From: Bacteroidota bacterium
Lineage (GTDB): Bacteria; Bacteroidota; Ignavibacteria; Ignavibacteriales; Melioribacteraceae
DNA: 64,000 nt
Assembly (NCBI GenBank): GCA_018829205.1
Contig: JAHJUE010000007.1
Coordinates: 124,001-188,000 of the forward strand
Reading direction: 5' to 3'
The notes beneath the pieces are model-generated. The model saw only the letters and a program-made list of their open reading frames with translations. It searched no databases and was not told the DNA's origin. Positions 42,318 through 50,420 of this stretch are shown here, one piece after another (the first letter of the stretch is position 1; each line of letters starts with the position of its first letter). A program made the position numbers and the translations under genes.

Positions 42318-42710
42318 TTATTTTCTTCCGCCTCTTCTTCCGCCGGTTGATGTACCTGTTCCTGTACCGTCGCATGTACCTAAGCCTGTTCCGTTACCCG
42401 GGCCAAAACCTGTTCCATCCTGTGGGCGTGTTCCGCTTCCGTCACCATGTCCGTTGCCAAGACCCAAACCAACTGGTGTGCCAGGATTAGTGTTTCTCAT
42501 TTTCTTTGATCCTTTGTTCGAATTTCCGACACCTTGATTTACTGTTCCGAAGTTATCGCAAATTCCGTCGCCGTCAGCGTCAATCCATTGCGATTGGTTT
42601 AAGTTTAGTTTGGCTCCGAATCCGTTACCCGCGCCTGTCTGTGCGAATGTTACATTCGCGAACAGAACAAATGTTAATGCAAATACTGCAAGATTAATTA
42701 AGTTTTTCAT
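42318..42710 (-). CDS. Gly-rich secreted protein with a single calcium-type motif
   Basis: 130 residues with a signal peptide (FALTFVLFANVTFAQ). One motif, WIDADGDGICDNFG, is of the same D-x-D-G-D-G type as in the neighbouring operon's first gene. The rest is low-complexity Gly/Thr/Asn (GLGLGNGHGDGSGTRP, then TGTGTSTGG) ending in basic RRGGRK. Such tails suggest a disordered secreted or surface protein. It has its own terminator, so it is a separate transcript beside the five-gene operon. A TGGCAC motif is found ~60 bases before its start. Confidence 0.75.
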   Translation of the reverse strand: MKNLINLAVFALTFVLFANVTFAQTGAGNGFGAKLNLNQSQWIDADGDGICDNFGTVNQGVGNSNKGSKKMRNTNPGTPVGLGLGNGHGDGSGTRPQDGTGFGPGNGTGLGTCDGTGTGTSTGGRRGGRK

Positions 42711-42762
42711 TTTATACCTCCGTTAATGTTATTATTTGTTTATGTCTACGGTAAACTATATA

Positions 42763-42777
42763 GACAATACTGTGCCA
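42763..42777 (-). promoter_or_regulatory. Possible -24-type promoter upstream of the Gly-rich gene
   Basis: Minus strand TGGCACAGTATTGTC: perfect TGGCAC -24 box, but the TTG of the -12 box is one base closer than normal, which would be expected to harm sigma-54 use. A start near 42752 would give a ~42-base leader. Confidence 0.3.
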
Positions 42778-42881
42778 AATAATTATTAGCTGATTTTATC
42801 ATGAAAACAAAACAATCAAAAAGTTAGATTAAATAAATTTACAATTGCGGGCGAGTTATTCGACGGGCATGACGAGTTATA

Positions 42882-43781
42882 TTAAGATTTATTTTTTCTT
42901 TTTAATTGCACAAGCAGCGCCCCGGTTCCGGCTATTATCATGCCTATACCTTCTTTAAAAGTAATCGGTTCATCCAAAAACAGCCACGCGAGAAATGCAA
43001 TTTGTATTAACATTGTACCGTTAATAATACTTGATTCCATCGCAGATAAAGTACGAAGAGTTAAATTCCAAAGAGTAAACGCGAACGCTGTATTTATTGC
43101 GGCGAGCCATAAAAGATAAAACCAATTCTTTAAACTAATTGCCGGGAAACCTTGTGTAATAATTCCTGTAATTAATAATATTATAGATCCTATTCCCATA
43201 CTAATAATAGTAATTGTAAGCGGATGCAGATCCCCTTTTCGATTTACGCTTCTTCCCAGAATTGAAGAACCGGCGTTAGCGGCAACACCTATAATCATTA
43301 TAATAATTCCAAGCAGCTGATTATTTTCCGTTTCAAGCGGAATAAAGTATGTTAAAATACCGACTATAAAAAGCAAGGAACCTGTCCACTGTAAAAATGT
43401 GGGATATTCTTTTATTAGAAATATTCCCATCACAGCTACAATAATTGGAGTGAAATTTAAAATTAAACTTACTGTTACAGCGGGCAACAACGACAATCCT
43501 AAAAACTGCGCCCCCTGCGTAAAAGTTATAAACAGCAAACCGAGTATTGTTAATTTTATCCACTGGGGTTTATGAAGGTTTTTTATTTCCTCAATTCTTT
43601 CTTTTTTTAACGCGAATGGAAGCAGGCATATAAACGCGATGACATAACGCAGACCCGCAAACGTTAATGGCGGAATTTCATTTAACCCGAGTTTAATTAT
43701 TACGAAGGACGACGACCATAAAACAGTTACAAACAGCGCGGCAAAAATCGCGGCGGGACGTGAGATTTCTTTAGAAAACAT
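42882..43781 (-). CDS. EamA/DMT-family transporter
   Basis: 299 residues with ten membrane helices as two EamA repeats: LFVTVLWSSSFVIIKLGLNEIPPLTFAGLRYVIAFI, then ANAGSSILGRSVNRKG and a second repeat with AINTAFAFTLWNLTLRTLSAMESSIINGTMLIQIAFLAWLFLDEPIT. The family exports metabolites such as amino acids or nucleosides; substrate is unknown. Single gene with unusual terminal lysine-rich end. Confidence 0.9.
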   Translation of the reverse strand: MFSKEISRPAAIFAALFVTVLWSSSFVIIKLGLNEIPPLTFAGLRYVIAFICLLPFALKKERIEEIKNLHKPQWIKLTILGLLFITFTQGAQFLGLSLLPAVTVSLILNFTPIIVAVMGIFLIKEYPTFLQWTGSLLFIVGILTYFIPLETENNQLLGIIIMIIGVAANAGSSILGRSVNRKGDLHPLTITIISMGIGSIILLITGIITQGFPAISLKNWFYLLWLAAINTAFAFTLWNLTLRTLSAMESSIINGTMLIQIAFLAWLFLDEPITFKEGIGMIIAGTGALLVQLKRKNKS

Positions 43782-43799
43782 TTTTGCTCATAAAATTTT

Positions 43800-44677
43800 T
43801 TATTCTTGACCGACCCAATTTACATCATTTTTTTGAAAAGCTTCATTAATAATTTTAATAATATCTTCGGGGAGTTTTCCTTTTTCAATAATCTCAAAAT
43901 TTCGTTTTAAATGATTAAGATCCGTTGTTCCGACAATGCAGCTGTCAATTCCCATGTATAGGCGGAAAATCTTAATGCCGCTTCGTATAAATCCATATCA
44001 ATATTTAAATTCATATTTTGAAAACGCAGCCAGTATTCTTCGCAGTAATGCCCGGTTGGTCTTTCTGAAAACCTCCAAGGCGCGTTTGCTATCGGACGTT
44101 TCGCGATAAATCCCAAGCCTTTCTCTTTTGCTTTGGGAAGATTTGAATATAAATTTCTCTGATCGCATATGTTGAAAGAAGACTGAACACTGTCGAACCT
44201 ACCGATATTAATTGCGTAATTAAGATTTTCATTTTCTCCTGAATATGCCGAAAGTTTTATTTTGCCGTCGGTTTTTGCTTTATCCAGCGCGTCCATAACT
44301 TCGCCGCTCTTTAAAACTTCTAATCCGCAGGTATGAAGATGTACTATATCTATTACATCAGTTTTCATTTTTATTAATGCTTCATCAATTCCTTTTAAAA
44401 TGCAGTTGTGCGACCAGTCTTTTTCTCCTTCAACACCGTAACCGACTTTTGTAGAAAGCATAAATTCATTTCTTCTGTGTGAAATAAATTTTCCTATTCT
44501 CTCTTCGGAAGCGAAATACCCGCGTGCCGTATCTATTAAATTTATTCCAAGATCAAGCGCGGAGTTCAAAATTATTTCAACAGTTTTATCATCAACCGCA
44601 AAGTCGCCTATTTCGCCGGCTCCGAAACCGAGAGCGGATACTTTTAAATTGGTGGTGCCGAAGTTTCTAAAATCCAT
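43800..44677 (-). pseudogene. Aldo/keto reductase with a single-base frameshift near its 3' end
   Basis: The ATG at 44677 opens an aldo/keto reductase frame: FGTTNLKVSALGFGAGEIGD, INLIDTARGYFASEERIGKF (the D and Y of the tetrad), STKVGYGVEGEKDWS (Lys) and DIVHLHTC (His). The frame ends early at 43907 with a non-homologous tail after RFSAYTW. The next frame continues the family end: GIDSCIVGTTDLNHLKRNFEIIEKGKLPEDI, stopping at 43800. One extra G in the G3 run at 43951-43953 (coding strand) would restore a continuous reading through YTWGIDSCIVGTT. This is either a true inactivating deletion or a sequencing error. It follows the K+ channel by 15 bases. Confidence 0.85.
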
Positions 44678-44692
44678 AATTAATTCCAAAGA

Positions 44693-45508
44693 TTATAATT
44701 TTGAGCCGCAGTATTTGCAGTGATATGCGTCGGGATCGTGCCCTTCCTCGGCGCATTGAGGACATGCTTGAGTAGAAATTTTTAGTTTTCGAGTTGTCAT
44801 TTCCGAAGTAACAATTCCGGTCGGGACTGCAATAATACCATAACCTAAAATCATAATTATAACCGCCAGCATTTTACCGAGTCCGGTTTGCGGTGAAATG
44901 TCGCCGTAACCAACGGTTGTTAATGTAACAATTGCCCAATAAATACTTTCCGGAATGCTTGTAAAACCGTTTTCTTCACCTTCAATTACATACATTAACG
45001 AGCCTAAAATTACAACTACGGTTAAAACCGCGAACAAAAATACAGTTATTTTTCTGCGGCTCGCTTTAAGAGCCTGTGAAAGCATTTTAGCTTCACTTAT
45101 GTACTGCGCAAATTTTAATATTCTAAAAATTCTGAACACACGTAAAATTCTGAGCACTAAAAAATATTGACTGCCGGGGAGCAGTATGCTTAAATAAGTA
45201 GGTATGATCGCGAGCAGGTCAACAATTCCGTAAAAACTTAGCGCGTATTTATGAGGACGACCGATACTTATTAATCTCAAAATGTATTCAATAGAAAAAA
45301 GTATTGTAAATATCCATTCAAGAACTAATAGTATTTTCCCGTATTCAAAACGGATTGCCGCCACGCTGTCAAGCATAACAACAATAACGCTTAAAAGTAT
45401 TGCCGAGATCAAAAGAAGATCAAAAAACTTTCCGGCGGGCGTATCGGATTCGAATATTACAGTATGTAATTTACCGCGCCAGTTTTGTGAATTTGTTTTG
45501 TTATCCAT
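44693..45508 (-). CDS. Voltage-gated-type K+ channel with C-terminal zinc ribbon
   Basis: 271 residues with six membrane helices. S4 carries regularly spaced basic residues ([21 protein letters not shown]), and the pore loop holds the K+ selectivity filter in [15 protein letters not shown]. The C-terminal C-P-x-C...C-x-Y-C segment ([24 protein letters not shown]) is a zinc ribbon. It is a Kv-like tetrameric channel of the inner membrane. It is followed 15 bases later by the aldo/keto reductase gene, with which it is probably cotranscribed. Confidence 0.93.
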   Translation of the reverse strand: MDNKTNSQNWRGKLHTVIFESDTPAGKFFDLLLISAILLSVIVVMLDSVAAIRFEYGKILLVLEWIFTILFSIEYILRLISIGRPHKYALSFYGIVDLLAIIPTYLSILLPGSQYFLVLRILRVFRIFRILKFAQYISEAKMLSQALKASRRKITVFLFAVLTVVVILGSLMYVIEGEENGFTSIPESIYWAIVTLTTVGYGDISPQTGLGKMLAVIIMILGYGIIAVPTGIVTSEMTTRKLKISTQACPQCAEEGHDPDAYHCKYCGSKL

Positions 45509-45624
45509 GGTTTTAAAATAACAAAAAATTTTTGTGAAAGGATTTTATTTCTTTTAATATTCGTCAGCTACCTCATTCCCTACATGTCTACGGCATGAAG
45601 GCTTCGTGGTGGAGGGGGATAAAT

Positions 45625-47640
45625 TTATAATATTTTTATTATTACGAAAGTCATATCATCATCCTGCGCTCTTGAGCCGCGCCATTGTTCGGCTGCTTTA
45701 AATAATTCGTTATTAATACCAGCCGCTTTTTTATCGGCGTGCCGCAGTAATATTTCTTTTACTTTTTCATAACCGAACATTTCCCTCTTTTCATTAAATA
45801 ATTCTGGTAACCCGTCGGACATCATTAAAATAACATCCCCGCTTTCAAGTTCGTTTTCTTCTTCATAATATTTAAAATTTCTGAAACCGCCGAGCGGCAT
45901 GCTTTTAATAATTATTTCATTAATTACATTTTTACTTTTCTTATAAATAAATATAGGAGGCATTCCGGCTGCAGAAGCAATCAATCTTTTATTTTTATAT
46001 CGGATAATTGTCATCGACATAAATATATTTCCCAGATTCATTGTTTTAATAATTTCCGTGCAGCGGTTAAAAAAATCGGGTATCATCATTTTAGCGCCCA
46101 GCGCGTTAAAAAGACTTTTTATTGTCGCTACCATCAAACCTGCTTTTGTACCGTGTCCGGTAGCGTCTCCTATAGCTATGTTTAATGTGCCGTCGTTCGA
46201 AAAATAATAGTCATAATAATCGCCGCCGACTTCGGTCGCGGTTTTCATATCAAAACAAATATCTAATCCTTCAATATCATTTAAACATGAAGGCAGCATT
46301 GAAAGCTGGAGTTTACGGGCTTCTTCCAATTCATTTGTTTTACGGATATTGTCGGCTTCAAGCAATTTTCTTTGAAGTTCCTGTTCACGGGCGAATCTTT
46401 CATGCTCAATTGTTTTTTCGGAAAGTGTTTTTACTTCAACAAGTTTTTTTTCTAGATCCTTGGAAGTCGAAGCGAAATCATACGCAAAAGCTATCGACAT
46501 CGAAATTACAAATACAATTACTCCGTATATATAAACATCGTTTAAACCAAAAATAGGAATTATTAAGCCCAGCGAATAAAGCATCTGTAAAATTCCTCCT
46601 AATGCCATAATTCCAAATCCCGCTTGAATTATTTTTTCTCCCATGTTTTTTTTCGTTGTGGGACCGAATAAATACCAGCTCCCCCAGACCGAAAATATCG
46701 TTATTGAAACAAAGGTTAAATAAAGGAATATTATAGAAGTAAATAGATACGCTGCGATTCCCAATGCGGCTGCATAAATCCAAAAGTATTTATAATATTT
46801 AGGAAGCGGTTTAAATATTGTATAAATGGCTGTCGAGGCGCTTAAAATAACAAACAGCAATAGAGCTTTAAACGCGGAATAATAAAAAACGTAAAATCCG
46901 GCGTTCCCGCTAAAGATAGAAATATAATTTCCGGTTAAGAAAAACGCGAAGAAGAATAAGAACAAAACATAGAACAGGTTATTTATTTTATGTTTATTAA
47001 ATACATAAAGAAAAAAATGAAATACTGCCAGTACAAGAGTAATAGACACAAAAATATTCTTACGCACGGATAAACTTGATAATACCGAAACTCTGGATTT
47101 AAGCGATTCATCAAATTTTACAAGAGATATTTGAAACCCGAAATTTAATCCTTTGTTTATCAGATTTTCAGCCTCGCTGAAATTTAAAACAACTTTTAAT
47201 ATCTGAAGAGAATCCCCCGAAAAAAATTCCTTTACCGGAAGAACAGGATTGCCGTCATTAAATATGCCTGTAAATATTAGTCTGTCATTTAAATAAACTT
47301 TTATATCAGCCCAAAATAGAAAATCAAACCCGACAGGTTTATTAAACAATGTAGAATCAATTATAAACTCTTTGTAAAACCAAACATTATTCGCGGAAGC
47401 CGGCGGCATGTTTTTATCATTAAAGAATGTTGATTGTATCTTTATCCAATCACTTTCGGAACCTTCTTTTATATTTCCGAAAGTTGAATCGGATACAAAA
47501 TATTTCCATCCTTCATTAAGAACAAGTTTCTCTCTTTCCGAAAATGAATTGTAATTTATTTTGTCCTGCGCGCATACAAAATTCGCGGCAAAAATAATTA
47601 TAAGCGTGGTGTATTTTAAAATAGATGGTAATATTTTCAA
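45625..47640 (-). CDS. 7TMR-DISM membrane receptor with PP2C/SpoIIE-type phosphatase domain
   Basis: 671 residues with a signal peptide. Residues ~25-175 form a jelly-roll ligand-binding-like domain (WFYKEFIIDSTLF, LFWADIKVYLNDRLIF). Seven membrane helices (~195-395, SLSVRKNIFVSITLVLAVFHFFLYVF) are the 7TMR-DISM core. A coiled coil (~400-440) leads to a SpoIIE-type PP2C domain: FDMKTATEVGGDYYDYY, IAIGDATGHGTKAGLMVATIKS, and GDVILMMSDGLPELFN with its metal-binding Asp residues. The protein probably dephosphorylates a partner of anti-sigma type in response to an external ligand. Gene is at the end of the desaturase operon (8-base gap). Confidence 0.92.
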   Translation of the reverse strand: MKILPSILKYTTLIIIFAANFVCAQDKINYNSFSEREKLVLNEGWKYFVSDSTFGNIKEGSESDWIKIQSTFFNDKNMPPASANNVWFYKEFIIDSTLFNKPVGFDFLFWADIKVYLNDRLIFTGIFNDGNPVLPVKEFFSGDSLQILKVVLNFSEAENLINKGLNFGFQISLVKFDESLKSRVSVLSSLSVRKNIFVSITLVLAVFHFFLYVFNKHKINNLFYVLFLFFFAFFLTGNYISIFSGNAGFYVFYYSAFKALLLFVILSASTAIYTIFKPLPKYYKYFWIYAAALGIAAYLFTSIIFLYLTFVSITIFSVWGSWYLFGPTTKKNMGEKIIQAGFGIMALGGILQMLYSLGLIIPIFGLNDVYIYGVIVFVISMSIAFAYDFASTSKDLEKKLVEVKTLSEKTIEHERFAREQELQRKLLEADNIRKTNELEEARKLQLSMLPSCLNDIEGLDICFDMKTATEVGGDYYDYYFSNDGTLNIAIGDATGHGTKAGLMVATIKSLFNALGAKMMIPDFFNRCTEIIKTMNLGNIFMSMTIIRYKNKRLIASAAGMPPIFIYKKSKNVINEIIIKSMPLGGFRNFKYYEEENELESGDVILMMSDGLPELFNEKREMFGYEKVKEILLRHADKKAAGINNELFKAAEQWRGSRAQDDDMTFVIIKIL

Positions 47641-47648
47641 ATGAATTC

Positions 47649-48104
47649 TCAGATTCTGGTATATGTTATAAAATCAATGTTAACAGGCTGAAATCCCGAA
47701 TTTCTTAACGCGGAATTTATTTGACCGCGGTGATAAGCGCTGTGCATCGAAACATGCGTTAAAATATCTTTAACAGATGTGGTATACTTAAATCCCTTGC
47801 TGTTTTTATATGTTACTAAACTATCCGGAATTTTGTCCTTTAAATTTTCTATAAAGTCCAAATATTGATTTGTATTATCGTCTATTAAAATTTTTAATTC
47901 GTCTTTAGAGATATCCGGCCAAAAATTATTTGTATTGATTTCTTCTCCTATAAGTCGTGACATCCAAGTTTTTTCGGCTATTAATACATGTATAAAATAT
48001 TTTAAAGCGATTTCAGGAAAGTTTTCTTCTTTAAAAATAATTTCTAAAATTTTAGAATTAGCCCAGTTATTATATTTAAATAGTTTTATAAAATGTTCTT
48101 TCAT
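47649..48104 (-). CDS. DinB-family protein (YfiT-like metal-dependent fold)
   Basis: 151 residues. LFKYNNWANSKILEII gives the first metal His-equivalent region, and ILTHVSMHSAYHRGQINSALR contains the H-x-x-x-H-R-G-Q signature of DinB proteins. ALKYFIHVLIAEKTWMSRL supplies the middle His. The four-helix bundle binds a divalent metal; members include thiol transferases and others with unknown activity. It lies between a small membrane protein and the PP2C gene in the same operon. Confidence 0.92.
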   Translation of the reverse strand: MKEHFIKLFKYNNWANSKILEIIFKEENFPEIALKYFIHVLIAEKTWMSRLIGEEINTNNFWPDISKDELKILIDDNTNQYLDFIENLKDKIPDSLVTYKNSKGFKYTTSVKDILTHVSMHSAYHRGQINSALRNSGFQPVNIDFITYTRI

Positions 48105-48114
48105 AAATACTCTT

Positions 48115-48525
48115 CTAACTATTGATTTCTTTTTTTTCTTTTTTCACCTCAAAAATTTTTACAATCACATAAGCAATTAATGCGAAAATAAAAAACACTA
48201 AAAGCATCCACGAAATACTTTGCAATGCCTCAATAATTGTCTGATAGATTTCAAGTGTCCACCGCTCAAATGTTAATTCTGTTTTAATCGCTTCGGGATG
48301 CTGAGAAGAAAGATATTTTTCATAATTCCAGAATTTAACTCCGCCCGAAATTCCCGTTACATAAATGGCGAATTTTACATACTTATGCCATGCGCTGCTT
48401 ATATCGTCCGAGATAATACGCGTTAGCATTTTTTCAATCGGTTTATCAAAAAATTTTACAATTATATGAGCAGTTACAAAAGCAATAACAAGTGTAACTA
48501 ACAGCAGCAGAAAAAACATAATCAC
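48115..48525 (-). CDS. Small membrane protein of unknown function
   Basis: 136 residues. A hydrophobic helix at the start (FFLLLLVTLVIAFVTAHIIV) and another at ~104-124 (WMLLVFFIFALIAYVIVKIF); a Trp/Tyr-rich segment sits between them with a possible third weak helix (YVKFAIYVTGISGGV). No family recognised. It is ten bases from DinB and six from the kinase-like gene, so it belongs to the operon. Confidence 0.75.
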   Translation of the reverse strand: MIMFFLLLLVTLVIAFVTAHIIVKFFDKPIEKMLTRIISDDISSAWHKYVKFAIYVTGISGGVKFWNYEKYLSSQHPEAIKTELTFERWTLEIYQTIIEALQSISWMLLVFFIFALIAYVIVKIFEVKKEKKEINS

Positions 48526-48531
48526 TCCGTT

Positions 48532-49176
48532 TCAAATTTTTGAATACTGTTCAATCCATTCTTTAACCTGCTCTTCAAAAGGAATTTTGAATGGTATTCC
48601 TTTTTCAAGGTTTCTGTTAATTGAAACAGCGTTTCCTGTTTTTAAAAATTCCTTAAACCCCTTTGAATTAGCCCAATAATAAATGCCCCAGTTTTCCAGG
48701 TTCCATTCGCAAGAATAAGGATTAATTTCATAATCAATATAATACAGCAAGTCCCTTTTAATCACAAAATTCGTAGGAAAATAATCAATATTAATATTCG
48801 CCTTTTGGGCTAAATCAGAAATGTTAAAAAGCTGTTCAATAATTCTTTCATTTATTTTGTTTAATGAAATCACTTCTGCCGCCGAATTTCCTTCTATGTA
48901 TTCTTTTATTAGATACTGTTTAGGCAGACTATACTCAATTAATTTTGGTATATGAATTCCAAGAGAATTTAATTTATTGTATGCGTTAACTTCCGCACTG
49001 GTTTTATCCGATGTAAAATGATAATACGGCGATTTTTCATCGTGCATTAATTTCAGAATTACAAATTCATTATTTAATTCTGATAAATATGAATATCCCG
49101 ATTTCCCTTTACCCATAAATTTATCTATAAGTAAATCGCCTGAATCAGCTTTGAATATACTGCCAATCTCAATCAT
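48532..49176 (-). CDS. Protein-kinase-fold (APH/lipopolysaccharide-kinase-like) protein
   Basis: 214 residues. MGKGKSGYSYLSELNNEFVILKLMHDE resembles the glycine-rich loop and VAIK Lys of kinase-fold proteins. QYLIKEYIEGNSAAEVI is the hinge. DYFPTNFVIKRDLLYYIDYEINPYSCEWNLENWG fits the catalytic loop and DFG-like YIDYE metal site. The canonical HxD is weak (NIDYFPTNF). So it is likely a small-molecule or lipid kinase, or an atypical protein kinase. It overlaps the desaturase stop by four bases (ATGA), implying linked roles; a sphingoid or lipid substrate is only a guess. Confidence 0.7.
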   Translation of the reverse strand: MIEIGSIFKADSGDLLIDKFMGKGKSGYSYLSELNNEFVILKLMHDEKSPYYHFTSDKTSAEVNAYNKLNSLGIHIPKLIEYSLPKQYLIKEYIEGNSAAEVISLNKINERIIEQLFNISDLAQKANINIDYFPTNFVIKRDLLYYIDYEINPYSCEWNLENWGIYYWANSKGFKEFLKTGNAVSINRNLEKGIPFKIPFEEQVKEWIEQYSKI

Positions 49177-50138
49177 AAATTATTTACCTGCATACCGTCG
49201 CGGTTGCTGCGCACAATTCTGGAATAAAGCGAAATGTTTTTATCGAATAAAAATTTAAGCCAGAGTTTAAACCATGATTTGTGAAAAATCAGATTATCAT
49301 AAAATTCCGGCGCCGTCTTTTTTAGTTTTCTCAAATTACTCCATGGAATGGAAGGAAAATCATGATGCTCATTATGATATCCTACATTAAGCGCGGGAAT
49401 ATTTAATATTCCGTAATAGCTGTATGTTTCCTGCGGAGGATATGTTAAGAAATGCTCCTGTATCCACCGGGCGCCTAAAGGATGAAAGCCGATAGAAAAG
49501 AAAAATGATAAAAACAGATAAAAGAAAGAGGCAGCTCCGAAATTTATAAATATTAAAACGTCAACTCCGAATACTACAAGCCAGTTTAATAATGTCCAGC
49601 CGTTCATAAATTTTATTTCTTTAAGTCTGGGAGGACGAAGAGCCTGGAACACAGGAAAAAATAATTCCCAAATTGCTTTCCCCAAAAACGAATGACCAAT
49701 TAATTTCGCTTCCCATTTACTCGCGAGATCCGCGTCAAGATTATAATCGCCTTGAAATGAATGATGTTTTAAGTGATAAGCTCTAAAGGAAACCGAACTC
49801 GGAAGCACATTAGGAATATCCGCAATTATTCCCGCAATTATATTTGCCGATTTTTTTTTAAATATAAGATTGTGCGAACATTCGTGAATCAGAACAAATA
49901 AGGCGTGATTAGCGAACGCGCCGACTAAATAGGCCGCAAGTAATACAGCCCACCAGGCTTGGCCGCTTAGTAAAATTGCTATGCTTAACTGAATCCCCAC
50001 AATAAATATTATTATAATAAAACTCAAAGGGTTACGTCCGATCAGATCTCTTACTTCTGGGTGTGATTTCAGAATTTCTTTTGTGCGTGCTTTGTGAGGT
50101 TCCGGCGAGTCTGAATAAACAAAATCATTTTTGTTCAT
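49173..50138 (-). CDS. DEGS1-like sphingolipid delta-4 (dihydroceramide) desaturase homologue
   Basis: 321 residues from the ATG at 50138, preceded by GGAGT; earlier start at 50204 has none. Three His boxes: HECSH (85-89), HLKHH (122-126), HNEHH (255-259). The N-terminus (DFVYSDSPEPHKARTKEIL, SHPEVRDLIGRNP) matches the N-terminal domain particular to eukaryotic sphingolipid delta-4 desaturases. The C-terminus (ETYSYYGILNIPALNVGYHN, then EHHDFPSIPWSN and ISLYSR) is near-identical in layout to human DEGS1. Length equals the family's (~323). Predicted to desaturate a long-chain acyl/sphingoid chain in the membrane, using a di-iron centre and O2. First gene of the operon with the kinase-like gene. 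Confidence 0.9.
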   Translation of the reverse strand: MNKNDFVYSDSPEPHKARTKEILKSHPEVRDLIGRNPLSFIIIIFIVGIQLSIAILLSGQAWWAVLLAAYLVGAFANHALFVLIHECSHNLIFKKKSANIIAGIIADIPNVLPSSVSFRAYHLKHHSFQGDYNLDADLASKWEAKLIGHSFLGKAIWELFFPVFQALRPPRLKEIKFMNGWTLLNWLVVFGVDVLIFINFGAASFFYLFLSFFFSIGFHPLGARWIQEHFLTYPPQETYSYYGILNIPALNVGYHNEHHDFPSIPWSNLRKLKKTAPEFYDNLIFHKSWFKLWLKFLFDKNISLYSRIVRSNRDGMQVNNL

Positions 50139-50420
50139 TTTTGTACTCCATCTATTTTTAAATGCAATTAATTGCTTTAATAAATTTAAATCCCACAATA
50201 ACAAATGAAACGTAACAACTAATATTTATTAAATCAACCTTCAAAAACCTTACAATTCCTTGCTTGTAATTTATTTATTAATCAGCGTGTTTTTATTGTG
50301 ATGCAAAACGGCAGCTGTATACAAATTACAGCAAATTTTAAAAGTATATCACAACCGACTTGATATGGTTTGCTAAGACATGGTTCATTATATTTAAAAA
50401 ATTAAAAAAAGGAATTATGC

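Noticed and set aside
42318-42710. Plus-strand open frames over the Gly-rich gene
   Set aside because: They are Pro-rich mirror readings of a Gly-rich sequence and have no start signals; the minus-strand gene has a signal peptide and terminator.
44693-45508. Kv channel and aldo/keto reductase as an eukaryote-like alpha/beta complex
   Set aside because: Gene adjacency is real, but nothing in the sequence ties the reductase to the Kv-beta subfamily and it is frameshifted; kept only as a question.
45545-45620. GC-richer spacer with CTACATGTCTACGGCATGAAGG
   Set aside because: It recalls part of the 18011-18113 repeat only over a few bases; too short to call a copy.
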